The notes: a model not told the origin generated them from the letters alone. Counted from the stretch's first letter, positions 1-7,171 are shown. The stretch is 9,856 nucleotides of DNA from JBBSEX01 sp038239345 (GCA_038239345.1 JBBSEX010000077.1:1-9856); one strand, 5' to 3'. Program-made: numbers and translations.

Positions 1-59
1 ATCTGTTCGAATAACTCCACTTTCGCTCTCCAGTCCAACGAGTCCCCTCCGTTCGGGCT

Positions 60-641
60 ATGCCCGAATCAGAGTACCCGTTCGTCAGGGGTGGGCCAAA
101 TCAAACCGCCGAACTGGGCCAGATCAGAATACCGAAATCAATTGGATTCACCGTCTCGCGAAGGAAGGCTGAGACAGGGTACAAAAAAGAGGAGCTGAAG
201 ACGCTCGACCGACTGCCGACGAATTTACCGAATCCGCTGGCGATCGCGACGATGGCTCTGAAGTTTGCGCGCCGGGACCCATCGGTATTGCTAGTGTCCG
301 AAGGCTTACCGGCTCAGCCATGGCACGGCCGGATTGTGATTCTTGTCAACGAGCACACGGTTAGTGCCGGCGAGATGGTCACTGCGTTCGCGAAGGAAAA
401 CAGACTGGCAAAGATCGTGGGGATTGAAACTGCCGGGCGGCTCATCCCCGGCTCAGGTTTTAAAGTCGGCGAGGGGTATATGGCAATACTCCCGAAAGCC
501 GCGTATATCACTTGGCACGGTAACCGATATGAAGGACACGGGGTGGCCCCAGATGTAGAGGTGTCGTGGTCTCCTGATGAATTTGCCTGCGGGCGCGACA
601 ATCAGCTGTTGGCAGCAGCGAAACTGGCAGCCTCTATATAA
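60..641 (+). CDS. S41 family peptidase, C-terminal fragment (N-terminus missing)
   Basis: The 193 residues match the C-terminal half of an S41 (tail-specific protease/Tricorn-like) catalytic domain. The stretch GRIVILVNEHTVSAGEM at about 90-106 places the likely nucleophile at Ser102. The family-typical TAGR follows at 124-127, then GHGVAPDVEV at 159-168 and a GRDNQL end at 178-183. In CtpA-type enzymes a catalytic Lys lies about 25 residues after the Ser; here that place seems to be Arg127, as in some S41 subgroups. No signal peptide, PDZ domain or first half of the fold is present. An in-frame TAA lies at 12-14, and the other two forward frames of bases 1-60 show no S41-like sequence. The ATG at 60 has no recognisable Shine-Dalgarno sequence, and residues 1-24 look unrelated to the family. 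This is probably a truncated, non-functional remnant, or the product of a rearrangement just left of the window. A frameshift further upstream remains possible. The family call is fairly sure; the start and functionality are not. Confidence 0.72.
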   Translation: MPESEYPFVRGGPNQTAELGQIRIPKSIGFTVSRRKAETGYKKEELKTLDRLPTNLPNPLAIATMALKFARRDPSVLLVSEGLPAQPWHGRIVILVNEHTVSAGEMVTAFAKENRLAKIVGIETAGRLIPGSGFKVGEGYMAILPKAAYITWHGNRYEGHGVAPDVEVSWSPDEFACGRDNQLLAAAKLAASI

Positions 642-801
642 CGGTGCTCGCCTCCGGTCAGAGCCACTAAACGCCTCAATGTGTGGTGATCTGCGCCGCT
701 CTGCTGAAATGTTCCCCGGTATCGAGCCGTCGCTACGGGACGGGCAGCAGTGAGAAGGGTCGTGGGCCGAACCGCAAGAGATGAAGCCGCGGTATTAAGC
801 T

Positions 802-3800
802 TTATCCGAGGATGTCGAAGGCAAGGTCATTAACTTCCTGGCCCGCTGCCGTTTCCATCAGCAATTCACGTATGTGCCTTCGAGTGGCAGCGAAGTGAAG
901 TGACTCATTTACGGCAAAGGCTGACGCCACTTTTTCCAAAGCTGAACCAAGCTCTGCTATCCGCCTGTGAATTTGGTCGTTCGCATCGAACATGGGTATA
1001 GGCAGTTCCCAGACGTGTTTATGGATATCCCGCTCATCCTTTCCGTAAGACATAAGCGGTCGCGTCAATTCCGTTGTGACCGGCGCATTCAATAACGCGC
1101 AGATGTAATCAGCCTCCGCTTCCGATCCTGCGGAAGCCCAATAGAGACCATGGGTGGCAATCGCTCTACGATTTCGGAGCTTGGCACAGCAGATGTGCAT
1201 TCCCGACTTGTTGTAGACTACCCTGAGCGGCGGAATAGGAAGCTGTTTCGAGAGCTTTGACTGAAAGTCGGCTTGTTCCATAAGGGAGAGCCGCTCGCTT
1301 GACCGGTTCTTCTCCCAGACCTGCGTAGCCTGTAGCCACCACTGCTGAAGGCCCGGATACAGATCAATCGATTCCTGACTGAACAATCTTGCGTTGTCGC
1401 ACGGGATTACCGCGAGCATAGGCCTTCCTATCGAAAAGGGAAAGACATTTTCGCCCGCGAAAATGGGGCGTATAAACTGGCTCTCCACCACGCCGGACAA
1501 AGCAGGAAGCTCCTTCCACGGCTTCTTCTCGTTCACGCTGCGTTGGGACTGGACCGCCATTCTGCCCTGAGAAAGCCCAAGCGGCGAAGACTCCTTTTCG
1601 GTTACCACAAACGCAACGAGGGGTAGAAGGGTCGCTCCTTGCGTGAACCTCGGCGCGTAGGGAGATTTCGAAAGCTGCCCGCTGTGGCGGACCTTGCCAT
1701 TTGCCCGCGTCAACCATTCTTTCGCTGAACGCCATGGCGCGTTCATGAGGTCTAGCTTTCCGGTCCAGATTTCGACCTGTTCAGGCATCCCGCAAGATTT
1801 CGGCGGCTGCTCAAACCTTTGTCCCTGCTCGACTTCATCAGATCTGGCTCCAAACACGACGCTCGCAGCCCGGGGAAAAAAGTGCGGCCTGATTCGGCGA
1901 AGATCCCAAGATGGGCTAAAAGCGAGACTAAGAACGCCGAGTTCGTCGTTGTACGTTCCCGTTCGGAACCCGGCGTAGTGCTCTCGATCGATGGCCGCGT
2001 TCGGCAGAACAAGGGCGAACCGTCCGCCCTTTCTGAGGTAGAGCTCGCAAACCCTCACCACGAAAAGAGCGGACAGGTCCTGATGTGGAGAAAGTTGCGC
2101 GCCCGCCCAAAGCCCCCTGCGCTCACTCATGGAGCGAAATGTCTCCTGCATTTCGGGGGTCATATGACTATACGCAAGCCACGGCGGGTTTCCTATCACC
2201 ATATCGACCTGGTTACCAGGTTTTGACAGCCACAACGGCCTTGCGAGGTTACGCACGTAGTAACCCCAGATATGATCCCTGCCTTCGTCATGCAGGTGGC
2301 ACATTGTCTTGAACGTCAACTCGATAACGGCATGATGTTGTTGAGAAATAGTTAGCCTTAAAAATAGGGGCTTGAGCGATGGAATCGCCGAATGTGCCTT
2401 TCGCCGCGCCGAGCGGTCGGCGAGCTCGTTCACGAGCTGATCAAATTTGGCGGCGTCATCAAGAAGGGCGTCAGGGAACGCGAGCTCCGAACCAAACAGA
2501 TCACGTTGGTCGTCCGTGTGTATAACTAGATTTCCAGCAGACCAAAGATCCACGTTCTGTTCGCGCCACTGAATGGAGTCGCCGAGGTAAACCGGTATCT
2601 GGATGTCTCCGCGGCTCGGGTTCGTCAGCCTCGCCCTGCCAATTGCGAGTAGATACGTAACGCGAGCAAGCGTCACTGCCACGGGATGAAGATCCATTCC
2701 AACGACATGGCGCGTGACGTCAACCAGCAATTTCTCCACTGGATGTCCCTTGGCTTCAGCAGCGCAGATATATCTTCGAACAGCATGGAACAAGAATGTG
2801 CCGGAGCCACAAGCCGGGTCCAGGACTCGGGTCGTTAGGGGTTCGCAGATGGTCTCTGATACGACAGCCTCGGCAAGCCAGTCCGGCGTGTAGTATTCTC
2901 CCAGTCGCTTTCGGGTTTCCGTCCCAATAAAGTTTTCGTATAGGATCTTCAGCACATCTTGGTGTACGTCGCTCCAGACAAAGCGCATCAGCCGTTTCGC
3001 GAGTGTTCGGATGAAGGCCGCCCCGCCGTCAATCTCAATCACCCAAGCGAAGAAGTCGGATTCTACGACGCCATAAACCCCGGCCTCCGCGAACTTGTCG
3101 CCGGACAGCAGAGTCTGCGGCGAAAGGGATTGGACCTGAAGCCCCAAGACCGCATGCGCAATGATTTCTGACGTGTTGACTAAAAGCGTATGGTCTATAA
3201 AGAGTTCGTCATCATCTTTGAACTGCGTGCCGAGGGCGGATAGAAGGAGCTGCGTCCAGAGTTTTCGCTTGACGACCACTGTGGGGTTTTTGCGATTATG
3301 ATCGTACAGAGCCGAAAGCGTCGCCCGATCAAGTTTGTACGCGCTACTTCCGGCGCCCAGCCGTTGCTCGATGTTCTGAGCCGTCGGTGCAATGTCATGC
3401 GTCGTTGCCAGTATGCCTTCGAGCCAAACAAGCAAGCGGTCCGCATCAGCGGGCGTTTCCTCTAGGCTCGCGTTTGATACTAACCGCAGGGTTCCTTCAA
3501 CCAGGTCATAGCAGTTCCATTCAGTGCCGTCAGTGAGCACCCCCACGAACCGGAGACCAGTCTGCTTCGTGCGTTGCTCCACGTAGCCTGCAAGCTGATT
3601 TTCCGCTTCTAACTTTATCCGCTCACGTCGGAGATCCCGTTTGACCTCTATCACTGTAGTGCCTGCTTCAACGTCGATTCGCCTTCTGTCGCCGACCGGG
3701 GACTCAAGATAGACGTCGACAAGATCTCCAGGCTCGAGCTCAAAAGGCGCGGACAAGATGAATTGCCGGACGTCCGCCTGGATCTCAGCCTCGGTCCTTC

Positions 3801-3843
3801 TTGGGTCGCGTCGAACCAAGCGCTGGAAAATGTCTAGCAACAC
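802..3843 (-). CDS. Type IIG-like restriction-modification enzyme: PD-(D/E)XK nuclease + N6-adenine DNA methyltransferase + target-recognition domain
   Basis: A single 1013-residue polypeptide with three visible parts. The N-terminal ~110 residues resemble the HsdR_N nuclease fold: Asp57, then E66-V-K68 (D-x8-ExK), then Q83xxxY87, the QxxxY signature seen in type I HsdR and related nucleases. The methyltransferase core has RLGEYYTP (313-320, motif X-like), motif I DPACGSGTF (342-350), GMDLHPVAV (382-390, motif II region) and motif IV NPPW (552-555), which marks an amino-methyltransferase acting on adenine N6. The C-terminal part (about 790-970) has an Eco57I/TaqI-type specificity-domain ending with LLNAPV, DIHK and ELPIP (916-950). 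Length and order fit type IIG enzymes such as MmeI or Eco57I, which cut and methylate with one protein; a BREX PglX-like methylase is less likely given the intact ExK motif. Translation starts at GTG 3843; a TAA lies three codons upstream in frame, so no earlier start exists, and no strong Shine-Dalgarno is seen. It lies 70 bp downstream of the anti-sigma gene on the same strand. The recognition site cannot be predicted. Confidence 0.88.
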   Translation of the reverse strand: MLLDIFQRLVRRDPRRTEAEIQADVRQFILSAPFELEPGDLVDVYLESPVGDRRRIDVEAGTTVIEVKRDLRRERIKLEAENQLAGYVEQRTKQTGLRFVGVLTDGTEWNCYDLVEGTLRLVSNASLEETPADADRLLVWLEGILATTHDIAPTAQNIEQRLGAGSSAYKLDRATLSALYDHNRKNPTVVVKRKLWTQLLLSALGTQFKDDDELFIDHTLLVNTSEIIAHAVLGLQVQSLSPQTLLSGDKFAEAGVYGVVESDFFAWVIEIDGGAAFIRTLAKRLMRFVWSDVHQDVLKILYENFIGTETRKRLGEYYTPDWLAEAVVSETICEPLTTRVLDPACGSGTFLFHAVRRYICAAEAKGHPVEKLLVDVTRHVVGMDLHPVAVTLARVTYLLAIGRARLTNPSRGDIQIPVYLGDSIQWREQNVDLWSAGNLVIHTDDQRDLFGSELAFPDALLDDAAKFDQLVNELADRSARRKAHSAIPSLKPLFLRLTISQQHHAVIELTFKTMCHLHDEGRDHIWGYYVRNLARPLWLSKPGNQVDMVIGNPPWLAYSHMTPEMQETFRSMSERRGLWAGAQLSPHQDLSALFVVRVCELYLRKGGRFALVLPNAAIDREHYAGFRTGTYNDELGVLSLAFSPSWDLRRIRPHFFPRAASVVFGARSDEVEQGQRFEQPPKSCGMPEQVEIWTGKLDLMNAPWRSAKEWLTRANGKVRHSGQLSKSPYAPRFTQGATLLPLVAFVVTEKESSPLGLSQGRMAVQSQRSVNEKKPWKELPALSGVVESQFIRPIFAGENVFPFSIGRPMLAVIPCDNARLFSQESIDLYPGLQQWWLQATQVWEKNRSSERLSLMEQADFQSKLSKQLPIPPLRVVYNKSGMHICCAKLRNRRAIATHGLYWASAGSEAEADYICALLNAPVTTELTRPLMSYGKDERDIHKHVWELPIPMFDANDQIHRRIAELGSALEKVASAFAVNESLHFAATRRHIRELLMETAAGQEVNDLAFDILG

Positions 3844-3913
3844 GCTATTTTAGTCGATTGCAGAAGTCCTTCGGCACTGCGGAGGACGAAGTTGGAGACT
3901 AACTGCTTTGCTT

Positions 3914-4591
3914 TCAATGCAATCGTACGGGATAGATGATCCAGTCGAGTGCCCCCTGTCTCAGCGCGAACCTGTAGTCGCCTTGGGGAAGACCCGACGT
4001 ATCGAGTTGCGTTGTCATAACCGTCGTGCCGACACCGATGGTCCCCTCTGCTTTTCCTGTTTTCAGAACCCGGCCTTCAGGGTCCACAAGTCTGAACTGA
4101 TATGTGCCACTCTCGCTTCCAAAGGGCAGAACAACGGTCAGTGCAAGCTTTCTGCGCGGAAGAACTGGAATCGCTTTTTCGAGCGTCTTCGCATCACCGC
4201 GAACTCCGGAGCTTTCTTTCAAATCCAGCGTCGCAGGCTCCGGAGCAATCCGCGCGATCTGCTCGGGCGCGTTTCGGCGAACGACATAAGCCGCAACGCC
4301 CACGAAAAGAATCAATACCGCAGCGGTCGCCAGTACGGTAAGCGTTTGTACTCTTCGCCGAGACCGCCGAACACGCTCTTTCTCCGCAAGGAACTCCCCG
4401 TAGCAGGGCGAACAATGCGTGATGTGCTGCCAGTGGTTATCCTCAACGACCGTGCGCCGAGCTGCGACCTCCCGCAGTTTCGCAACCCCAGGGCAGCCAT
4501 CCCGATTCGGATTAGGAAAGTCCCGGAGAATCGTCTCTCGGACAGCGGCGGCGATGCGGTTGTATTTTTCCTCGGGTGTTTCGTCCATCAA
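3914..4591 (-). CDS. Single-pass membrane anti-sigma-like protein with HxxxCxxC zinc motif
   Basis: This 225-residue protein has an N-terminal cytosolic part of about 80 residues with Cys33 and H56-x3-C60-x2-C63, the ZAS (zinc-binding anti-sigma) signature. A basic stretch (RVRRSRRR, 73-80) leads into one membrane helix at about 84-104. The remaining ~120 residues would lie outside the cytoplasm. They contain a beta-rich segment (about 150-215) including GTYQFRLVDPEGRVL and GLPQGDYRFAL, which looks like a small sandwich domain that might sense an envelope signal. The topology is that of a membrane anti-sigma factor holding a cognate ECF sigma factor. The gene directly upstream on the same strand, 55 bp away, encodes a sigma-like protein, which strongly supports this pairing. 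The start is ATG-ATG at 4591; the first of the two was chosen and the Shine-Dalgarno is weak. The role is inferred from motif, topology and context, because overall similarity to characterised anti-sigma proteins is low. The sensed signal is unknown. Confidence 0.72.
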   Translation of the reverse strand: MMDETPEEKYNRIAAAVRETILRDFPNPNRDGCPGVAKLREVAARRTVVEDNHWQHITHCSPCYGEFLAEKERVRRSRRRVQTLTVLATAAVLILFVGVAAYVVRRNAPEQIARIAPEPATLDLKESSGVRGDAKTLEKAIPVLPRRKLALTVVLPFGSESGTYQFRLVDPEGRVLKTGKAEGTIGVGTTVMTTQLDTSGLPQGDYRFALRQGALDWIIYPVRLH

Positions 4592-4646
4592 CTCAACACA
4601 TTATGGCAACGAACCCCAGAGATGTGTAGGGCTTTCCGTTCGAAGT

Positions 4647-5285
4647 TTATACCGGCCTTCCAACAGAGGGCCGAACCGCACCCGGAAGGAAGCGATTGAT
4701 CCACCGGCGGAACTTCATTCTTGCCGCATCCGGGTCCTTTCCGAGTTGTTCGCCGATTTCCGCCCAGGTACAGCCGTCACGGACGAACGTGAGCATCTGA
4801 CTAACATCTGCTTGGCCCGCATGCTCAAGTTTTTCGCTGAGTGCCTTAAAATACATCTCTCGCTGGTACAGGTCCTCATGCTGGGCCGGGTCCGTCAGCA
4901 CTCGGGAGCGATATAACTCGTCCAATCCTTCGAGGCCTACGACAACGCCTCGCCGCCTTCGCCACGTACCGGCCTGAAGATCTCGCGCGTACCATTTCGC
5001 TTGAGCGAGCACTCGGCTACCCGGTCGCCTGCCGAAATCATCACTGTGGCGATACCACAACGTATGGACCGTGGCTTCGGTCAGTTCTGACACACGCCAG
5101 ACGTCATCAAGCCACGATCGTGCGAGTCGCCTCAAGGGATCTTGCACGGCTTCCACTGCTTCGAACCAACCCCACGCGATTTCGCGACCGTCGCGATCTG
5201 CTCGCTCGATGCATATGGGGACAACCGCTGCTCTCTCTTCTCCTGCTAAGTTTTCAAAATCAAAGGGGATTGTGACGTACTGCAT
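4647..5285 (-). CDS. ECF/sigma-70-like RNA polymerase sigma factor
   Basis: A 212-residue soluble protein. The C-terminal segment (about 160-198), VSQMLTFVRDGCTWAEIGEQ followed by a basic recognition-helix-like part with ARMKFRRWINRF, has the helix-turn-helix form of sigma region 4, which contacts the -35 element. The central part (about 55-102), with WRVSELTEATVHTLWYRH and RVLAQAKWYARDL, is helical and may correspond to sigma region 2, although it is divergent from classic ECF factors. Divergent sigma-like proteins of this type beside a zinc-finger membrane partner are, as I recall, common in Acidobacteriota. The ATG at 5285 is supported by an AGAGGA Shine-Dalgarno at 5299-5294 with 8-nt spacing. 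The next gene on the same strand is the putative anti-sigma factor. A GGAAC-N16-GTCTC element upstream suggests autoregulation. Divergently oriented trbB lies 170 bp away. An alternative is a non-sigma HTH regulator, since region 2 is not clear-cut. Confidence 0.68.
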   Translation of the reverse strand: MQYVTIPFDFENLAGEERAAVVPICIERADRDGREIAWGWFEAVEAVQDPLRRLARSWLDDVWRVSELTEATVHTLWYRHSDDFGRRPGSRVLAQAKWYARDLQAGTWRRRRGVVVGLEGLDELYRSRVLTDPAQHEDLYQREMYFKALSEKLEHAGQADVSQMLTFVRDGCTWAEIGEQLGKDPDAARMKFRRWINRFLPGAVRPSVGRPV

Positions 5286-5293
5286 GGGGGAGG

Positions 5294-5299
5294 TCCTCT
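5294..5299 (-). promoter_or_regulatory. Shine-Dalgarno of the sigma-factor gene
   Basis: On the minus strand AGAGGA precedes the ATG at 5285 with 8 nt between them. This supports that start codon. Confidence 0.6.
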
Positions 5300-5342
5300 G
5301 CCGTTTTTATTTTCTTACACCTTTTTCTCGCCATAAACTTCT

Positions 5343-5368
5343 GAGACCGCGTTCGGAAAGGCCGTTCC
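5343..5368 (-). promoter_or_regulatory. Candidate ECF-type promoter (GGAAC-N16-GTCTC) for the sigma/anti-sigma operon
   Basis: Read on the minus strand, GGAAC (5368-5364) is followed by a 16-nt spacer and GTCTC (5347-5343). ECF sigma promoters typically have a GGAAC -35 element and a GTC- or TCT-containing -10 element at 16-17 nt spacing, so both sequence and spacing fit. The -10 element lies about 58 nt before the start codon, leaving a leader of roughly 50 nt. ECF sigma genes are often autoregulated, so this would be the natural place for such a site. Short motifs also arise by chance, so this remains a prediction. Confidence 0.45.
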
Positions 5369-5409
5369 AGATGCCCTTCCCTTCAGAGGGTGCGAAATTC
5401 GGCAGAGTC

Positions 5410-5426
5410 TCCGCCCTCTTGGCGGA
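5410..5426. repeat. Perfect inverted repeat TCCGCC-N5-GGCGGA upstream of trbB
   Basis: Two 6-bp arms flank the 5-nt spacer CTCTT and end 29 nt before the trbB ATG. No T-tract follows on either strand, so it does not look like an intrinsic terminator. It could be an operator half-site pair or an RNA hairpin in the trbB leader. A short AT-rich stretch (AATAATAA) follows directly and could be part of a trbB promoter -10 region, but no matching -35 is visible at the usual spacing. Confidence 0.45.
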
Positions 5427-5455
5427 ATAATAACACGTCGTAATGAAAAGTCAAA

Positions 5456-6484
5456 ATGAGTAATGCAGCGGCAATTAATGACGAGCAGCACCAACGATTG
5501 GAAGTGAAACTTCGGCGGGAATTTGGGGAAGTCGTTCTCAAATTGCTCGCCGATGAGCGCGCAGAAGACATCCTTCTCAATCCTGATTCTTCGCTCTGGG
5601 CGAAGCGGATGGGGGAAGGATTCACCCGAATCGGAGAGATGTCCCCGGCGGCAGCGGCTAGCGCGCTCGGCACCGTTGCCGCATGGCGTGGGACCGTCCT
5701 GAATCACGACCATCCGATTCTTGAAACCGAATTGCCTATGGACGGGAGTCGATTCGAGGCTATCGTTCCTCCGGTTGTTCGACGGCCGGTTTTCGCTATC
5801 CGCCTGCGGCCAAAACGAGTGTTCACGCTGGAGGAGTACAAAGCGGGTCACATCCTTTCCGATAGAGACGACCCAAGGAACCAACTTCGCCGCAACAGCG
5901 ACTTCGCCGCGTTGATTGATGGACTTGATCACGCGGAGATAATCCGCGCCGCTGTGTGCGCGAGAAAGAACATTCTTGTTGTGGGTTCAACCGGGAGCGG
6001 CAAGACAACTCTCGTGAACGCCATTCTTGATGCGCTCGCGACGTTAACACCGAACGATCGTGTCATCTCGATAGAGGACACGACTGAGTTGCAGTGTCCG
6101 GTAAGGAACTACCTCGATCTGAGAGCCGTGGGTTCCACGACGATGTTGGAATGTCTGCGGGCCTGCATGCGGCTCAAGCCGACGCGCATCGTTGTGGGCG
6201 AGGTGAGAGGCGGGGAAGCACATACGCTTCTCAAGGCGTGGAATACCGGTCATCCCGGTGGAGCGGCAACGATCCACGCTAACGACGCAATAAGTGGACT
6301 AATCCGTCTGGAGAGTCTCGTGGCAGAGGCCACAAGCGCTCCGCAGCAACATTTGATCGCAGAGGCCGTGGATCTGGTGGTCTTCGTGGACGAAGAACCT
6401 GAGCTCGCGGCCGGAAGAAAGGTCAGAGAGGTCTTGCTCGTAACCGGGTACCGGGATGGCCGGTATCTGGCCGAGCTTGTGTAG
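5456..6484 (+). CDS. trbB: P-type conjugative transfer ATPase TrbB (VirB11 family)
   Basis: This 342-residue cytoplasmic secretion ATPase is expected to form a hexamer at the base of the mating-pair-formation type IV secretion channel and to power pilus assembly and substrate transfer. The N-terminal domain has ADERAEDILLNPDSSLW at 32-48, typical of TrbB. The ATPase domain carries Walker A GSTGSGKT (177-184), an Asp box around VISIEDTTEL (203-212), Walker B with VVGEVRGGEA (246-255) and a His box GHPGGAATIHAN (265-276). All are intact, so the protein should be active. Length is close to the family norm. It is the first gene of the trb operon, and trbC starts 29 bp after its stop. There is no clear Shine-Dalgarno before the ATG at 5456, and a 6-codon reading frame (5443-5463) overlaps the start. 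The identification is secure; the exact start is reasonably so. Confidence 0.95.
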   Translation: MSNAAAINDEQHQRLEVKLRREFGEVVLKLLADERAEDILLNPDSSLWAKRMGEGFTRIGEMSPAAAASALGTVAAWRGTVLNHDHPILETELPMDGSRFEAIVPPVVRRPVFAIRLRPKRVFTLEEYKAGHILSDRDDPRNQLRRNSDFAALIDGLDHAEIIRAAVCARKNILVVGSTGSGKTTLVNAILDALATLTPNDRVISIEDTTELQCPVRNYLDLRAVGSTTMLECLRACMRLKPTRIVVGEVRGGEAHTLLKAWNTGHPGGAATIHANDAISGLIRLESLVAEATSAPQQHLIAEAVDLVVFVDEEPELAAGRKVREVLLVTGYRDGRYLAELV

Positions 6485-6497
6485 CACCAATGAATCC

Positions 6498-6503
6498 GGG
6501 AGG
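6498..6503 (+). promoter_or_regulatory. Shine-Dalgarno deciding the trbC start
   Basis: GGGAGG lies 10 nt before the ATG at 6514, while the upstream ATG at 6490 has no Shine-Dalgarno. This favours 6514 as the trbC start. Confidence 0.55.
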
Positions 6504-6513
6504 CAATAAGAAG

Positions 6514-6849
6514 ATGACATCTGTTCCTATTACGAAACCGGGTCTGGGCTCCAGACTCGCCACACTATTCACTTTCGCGCTGGCGTTCGGTATCCGTGCG
6601 CAAGCCGCCGCCGGAGGCAACCTCCCGTGGGAGGCGCCGATGACGGCAATCGCAACATCACTAACTGGCCCCGTCGCGTATGCAATCGGTCTTATCGGGA
6701 TCGCCATCGCTGGAGGGGCAATGCTGTGGGGCGGCGAACTCACAGAGTTCGGAAGGCGTGCCTGCATGATCGGACTCGTCGTCTCCGTCCTTGTCTTTGC
6801 CGCGCCAATGCTCGCGAGCGCGTTCGGCGTTAACGCCGCGGTGGTCTAG
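6514..6849 (+). CDS. trbC: Conjugative pilin precursor TrbC (VirB2 family)
   Basis: A 111-residue pilin precursor that would be processed and assembled into the conjugative pilus. From the 6514 start it has an N-terminal hydrophobic signal region (about 13-32) ending in an Ala-rich segment, with likely cleavage near RAQA-AAGG (about 28-35). Two further membrane helices follow, at about 52-72 and 86-106. The stretch LTGPVAYAIGLIGIAIAGG, followed by MLWGGELTEF (to residue 79), closely follows the TGPVAF...GGELNAF pattern I recall for IncP (RP4) TrbC. The mature C-terminus is short (ending FGVNAAVV), so it lacks the long C-terminal tail removed before cyclisation in RP4; whether this pilin is cyclised is unknown. 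A 119-residue version from ATG 6490 is possible but lacks a ribosome-binding site. The trbD ATG follows the stop by one base, implying translational coupling. Confidence 0.9.
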   Translation: MTSVPITKPGLGSRLATLFTFALAFGIRAQAAAGGNLPWEAPMTAIATSLTGPVAYAIGLIGIAIAGGAMLWGGELTEFGRRACMIGLVVSVLVFAAPMLASAFGVNAAVV

Positions 6850-6850
6850 T

Positions 6851-7171
6851 ATGGCGTCTGCCGATCTCCCCAGAGAGATAACTATCCATCAGTCCGCGAA
6901 TCGCCCGAACCAGATCCTCGGGGCGGATCGCGAAGTGGTGCTCATTACGGTGCTGACAGCCGTCAGTCTGGCATTCAGCCTCGGAACATGGTGGGGGCTC
7001 GCGCTGGCCGTCTGCTTCTGGATCAGCGCAGTGGCAGTTCTGCAGCGGATGGGCAAGGCGGACCCGCTTCTCCGCCAAGTCTACTTCCGCCACATACGCT
7101 ACCACTCTTTTTATCCTGCGAAGAGTGGGATCTACTCACGTTGTCTGCAAACGCCAGTCCGCTGGCGATGA
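6851..7171 (+). CDS. trbD: Conjugal transfer inner-membrane protein TrbD (VirB3 family)
   Basis: A 106-residue small membrane protein of the type IV secretion inner-membrane complex, expected to work with the VirB4-like TrbE. The N-terminal segment contains SANRPNQILGADREVV (15-30), typical of TrbD (NRP...GxDRE). A hydrophobic hairpin of two closely spaced helices covers about 31-66. The end, with VYFRHIRYHSFYPAKS (77-92), matches the family's RHIRY...YPA ending. Length is close to RP4 TrbD. The last ~14 residues after the YPA motif look unrelated and may be read-on to the next stop. The start one base after the trbC stop has no good Shine-Dalgarno, so re-initiation after trbC is likely. A gap of 77 bp separates it from trbE. 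Confidence 0.9.
   Translation: MASADLPREITIHQSANRPNQILGADREVVLITVLTAVSLAFSLGTWWGLALAVCFWISAVAVLQRMGKADPLLRQVYFRHIRYHSFYPAKSGIYSRCLQTPVRWR

Noticed and set aside
642..801. Gap between the S41 fragment and the methylase end, checked for terminators, repeats and small genes
   Set aside because: No stem with a T-tract, tandem repeat or convincing small gene was found, only short restriction-type palindromes such as AAGCTT and CCGCGG.
3866..3887. Imperfect hairpin between the anti-sigma and methylase genes
   Set aside because: Only five outer pairs and two inner pairs form around a mismatch, with no T-tract. This is too weak to call a terminator or regulator.
4650..4672. CGGCC/GGCCG arms at the end of the sigma gene as a terminator
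   Set aside because: The arms are inside coding sequence, the stem is 5 bp with an 11-nt loop, and no T-tract follows.
3908..4699. 263-codon open frame on the plus strand
   Set aside because: It is antisense to the anti-sigma-like gene and runs into the sigma gene. Its composition is Arg/Ser-rich with no domain, while the opposite strand has a zinc motif and membrane helix.
5315..5932. 205-codon open frame on the minus strand
   Set aside because: It lies across the divergent control region and antisense to trbB, whose motifs are unmistakable. No domain is seen in the product.
6490..6513. Upstream ATG giving a 119-residue TrbC
   Set aside because: No Shine-Dalgarno precedes it, and GGGAGG at 6498-6503 is well placed for the ATG at 6514. 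It cannot be fully excluded.
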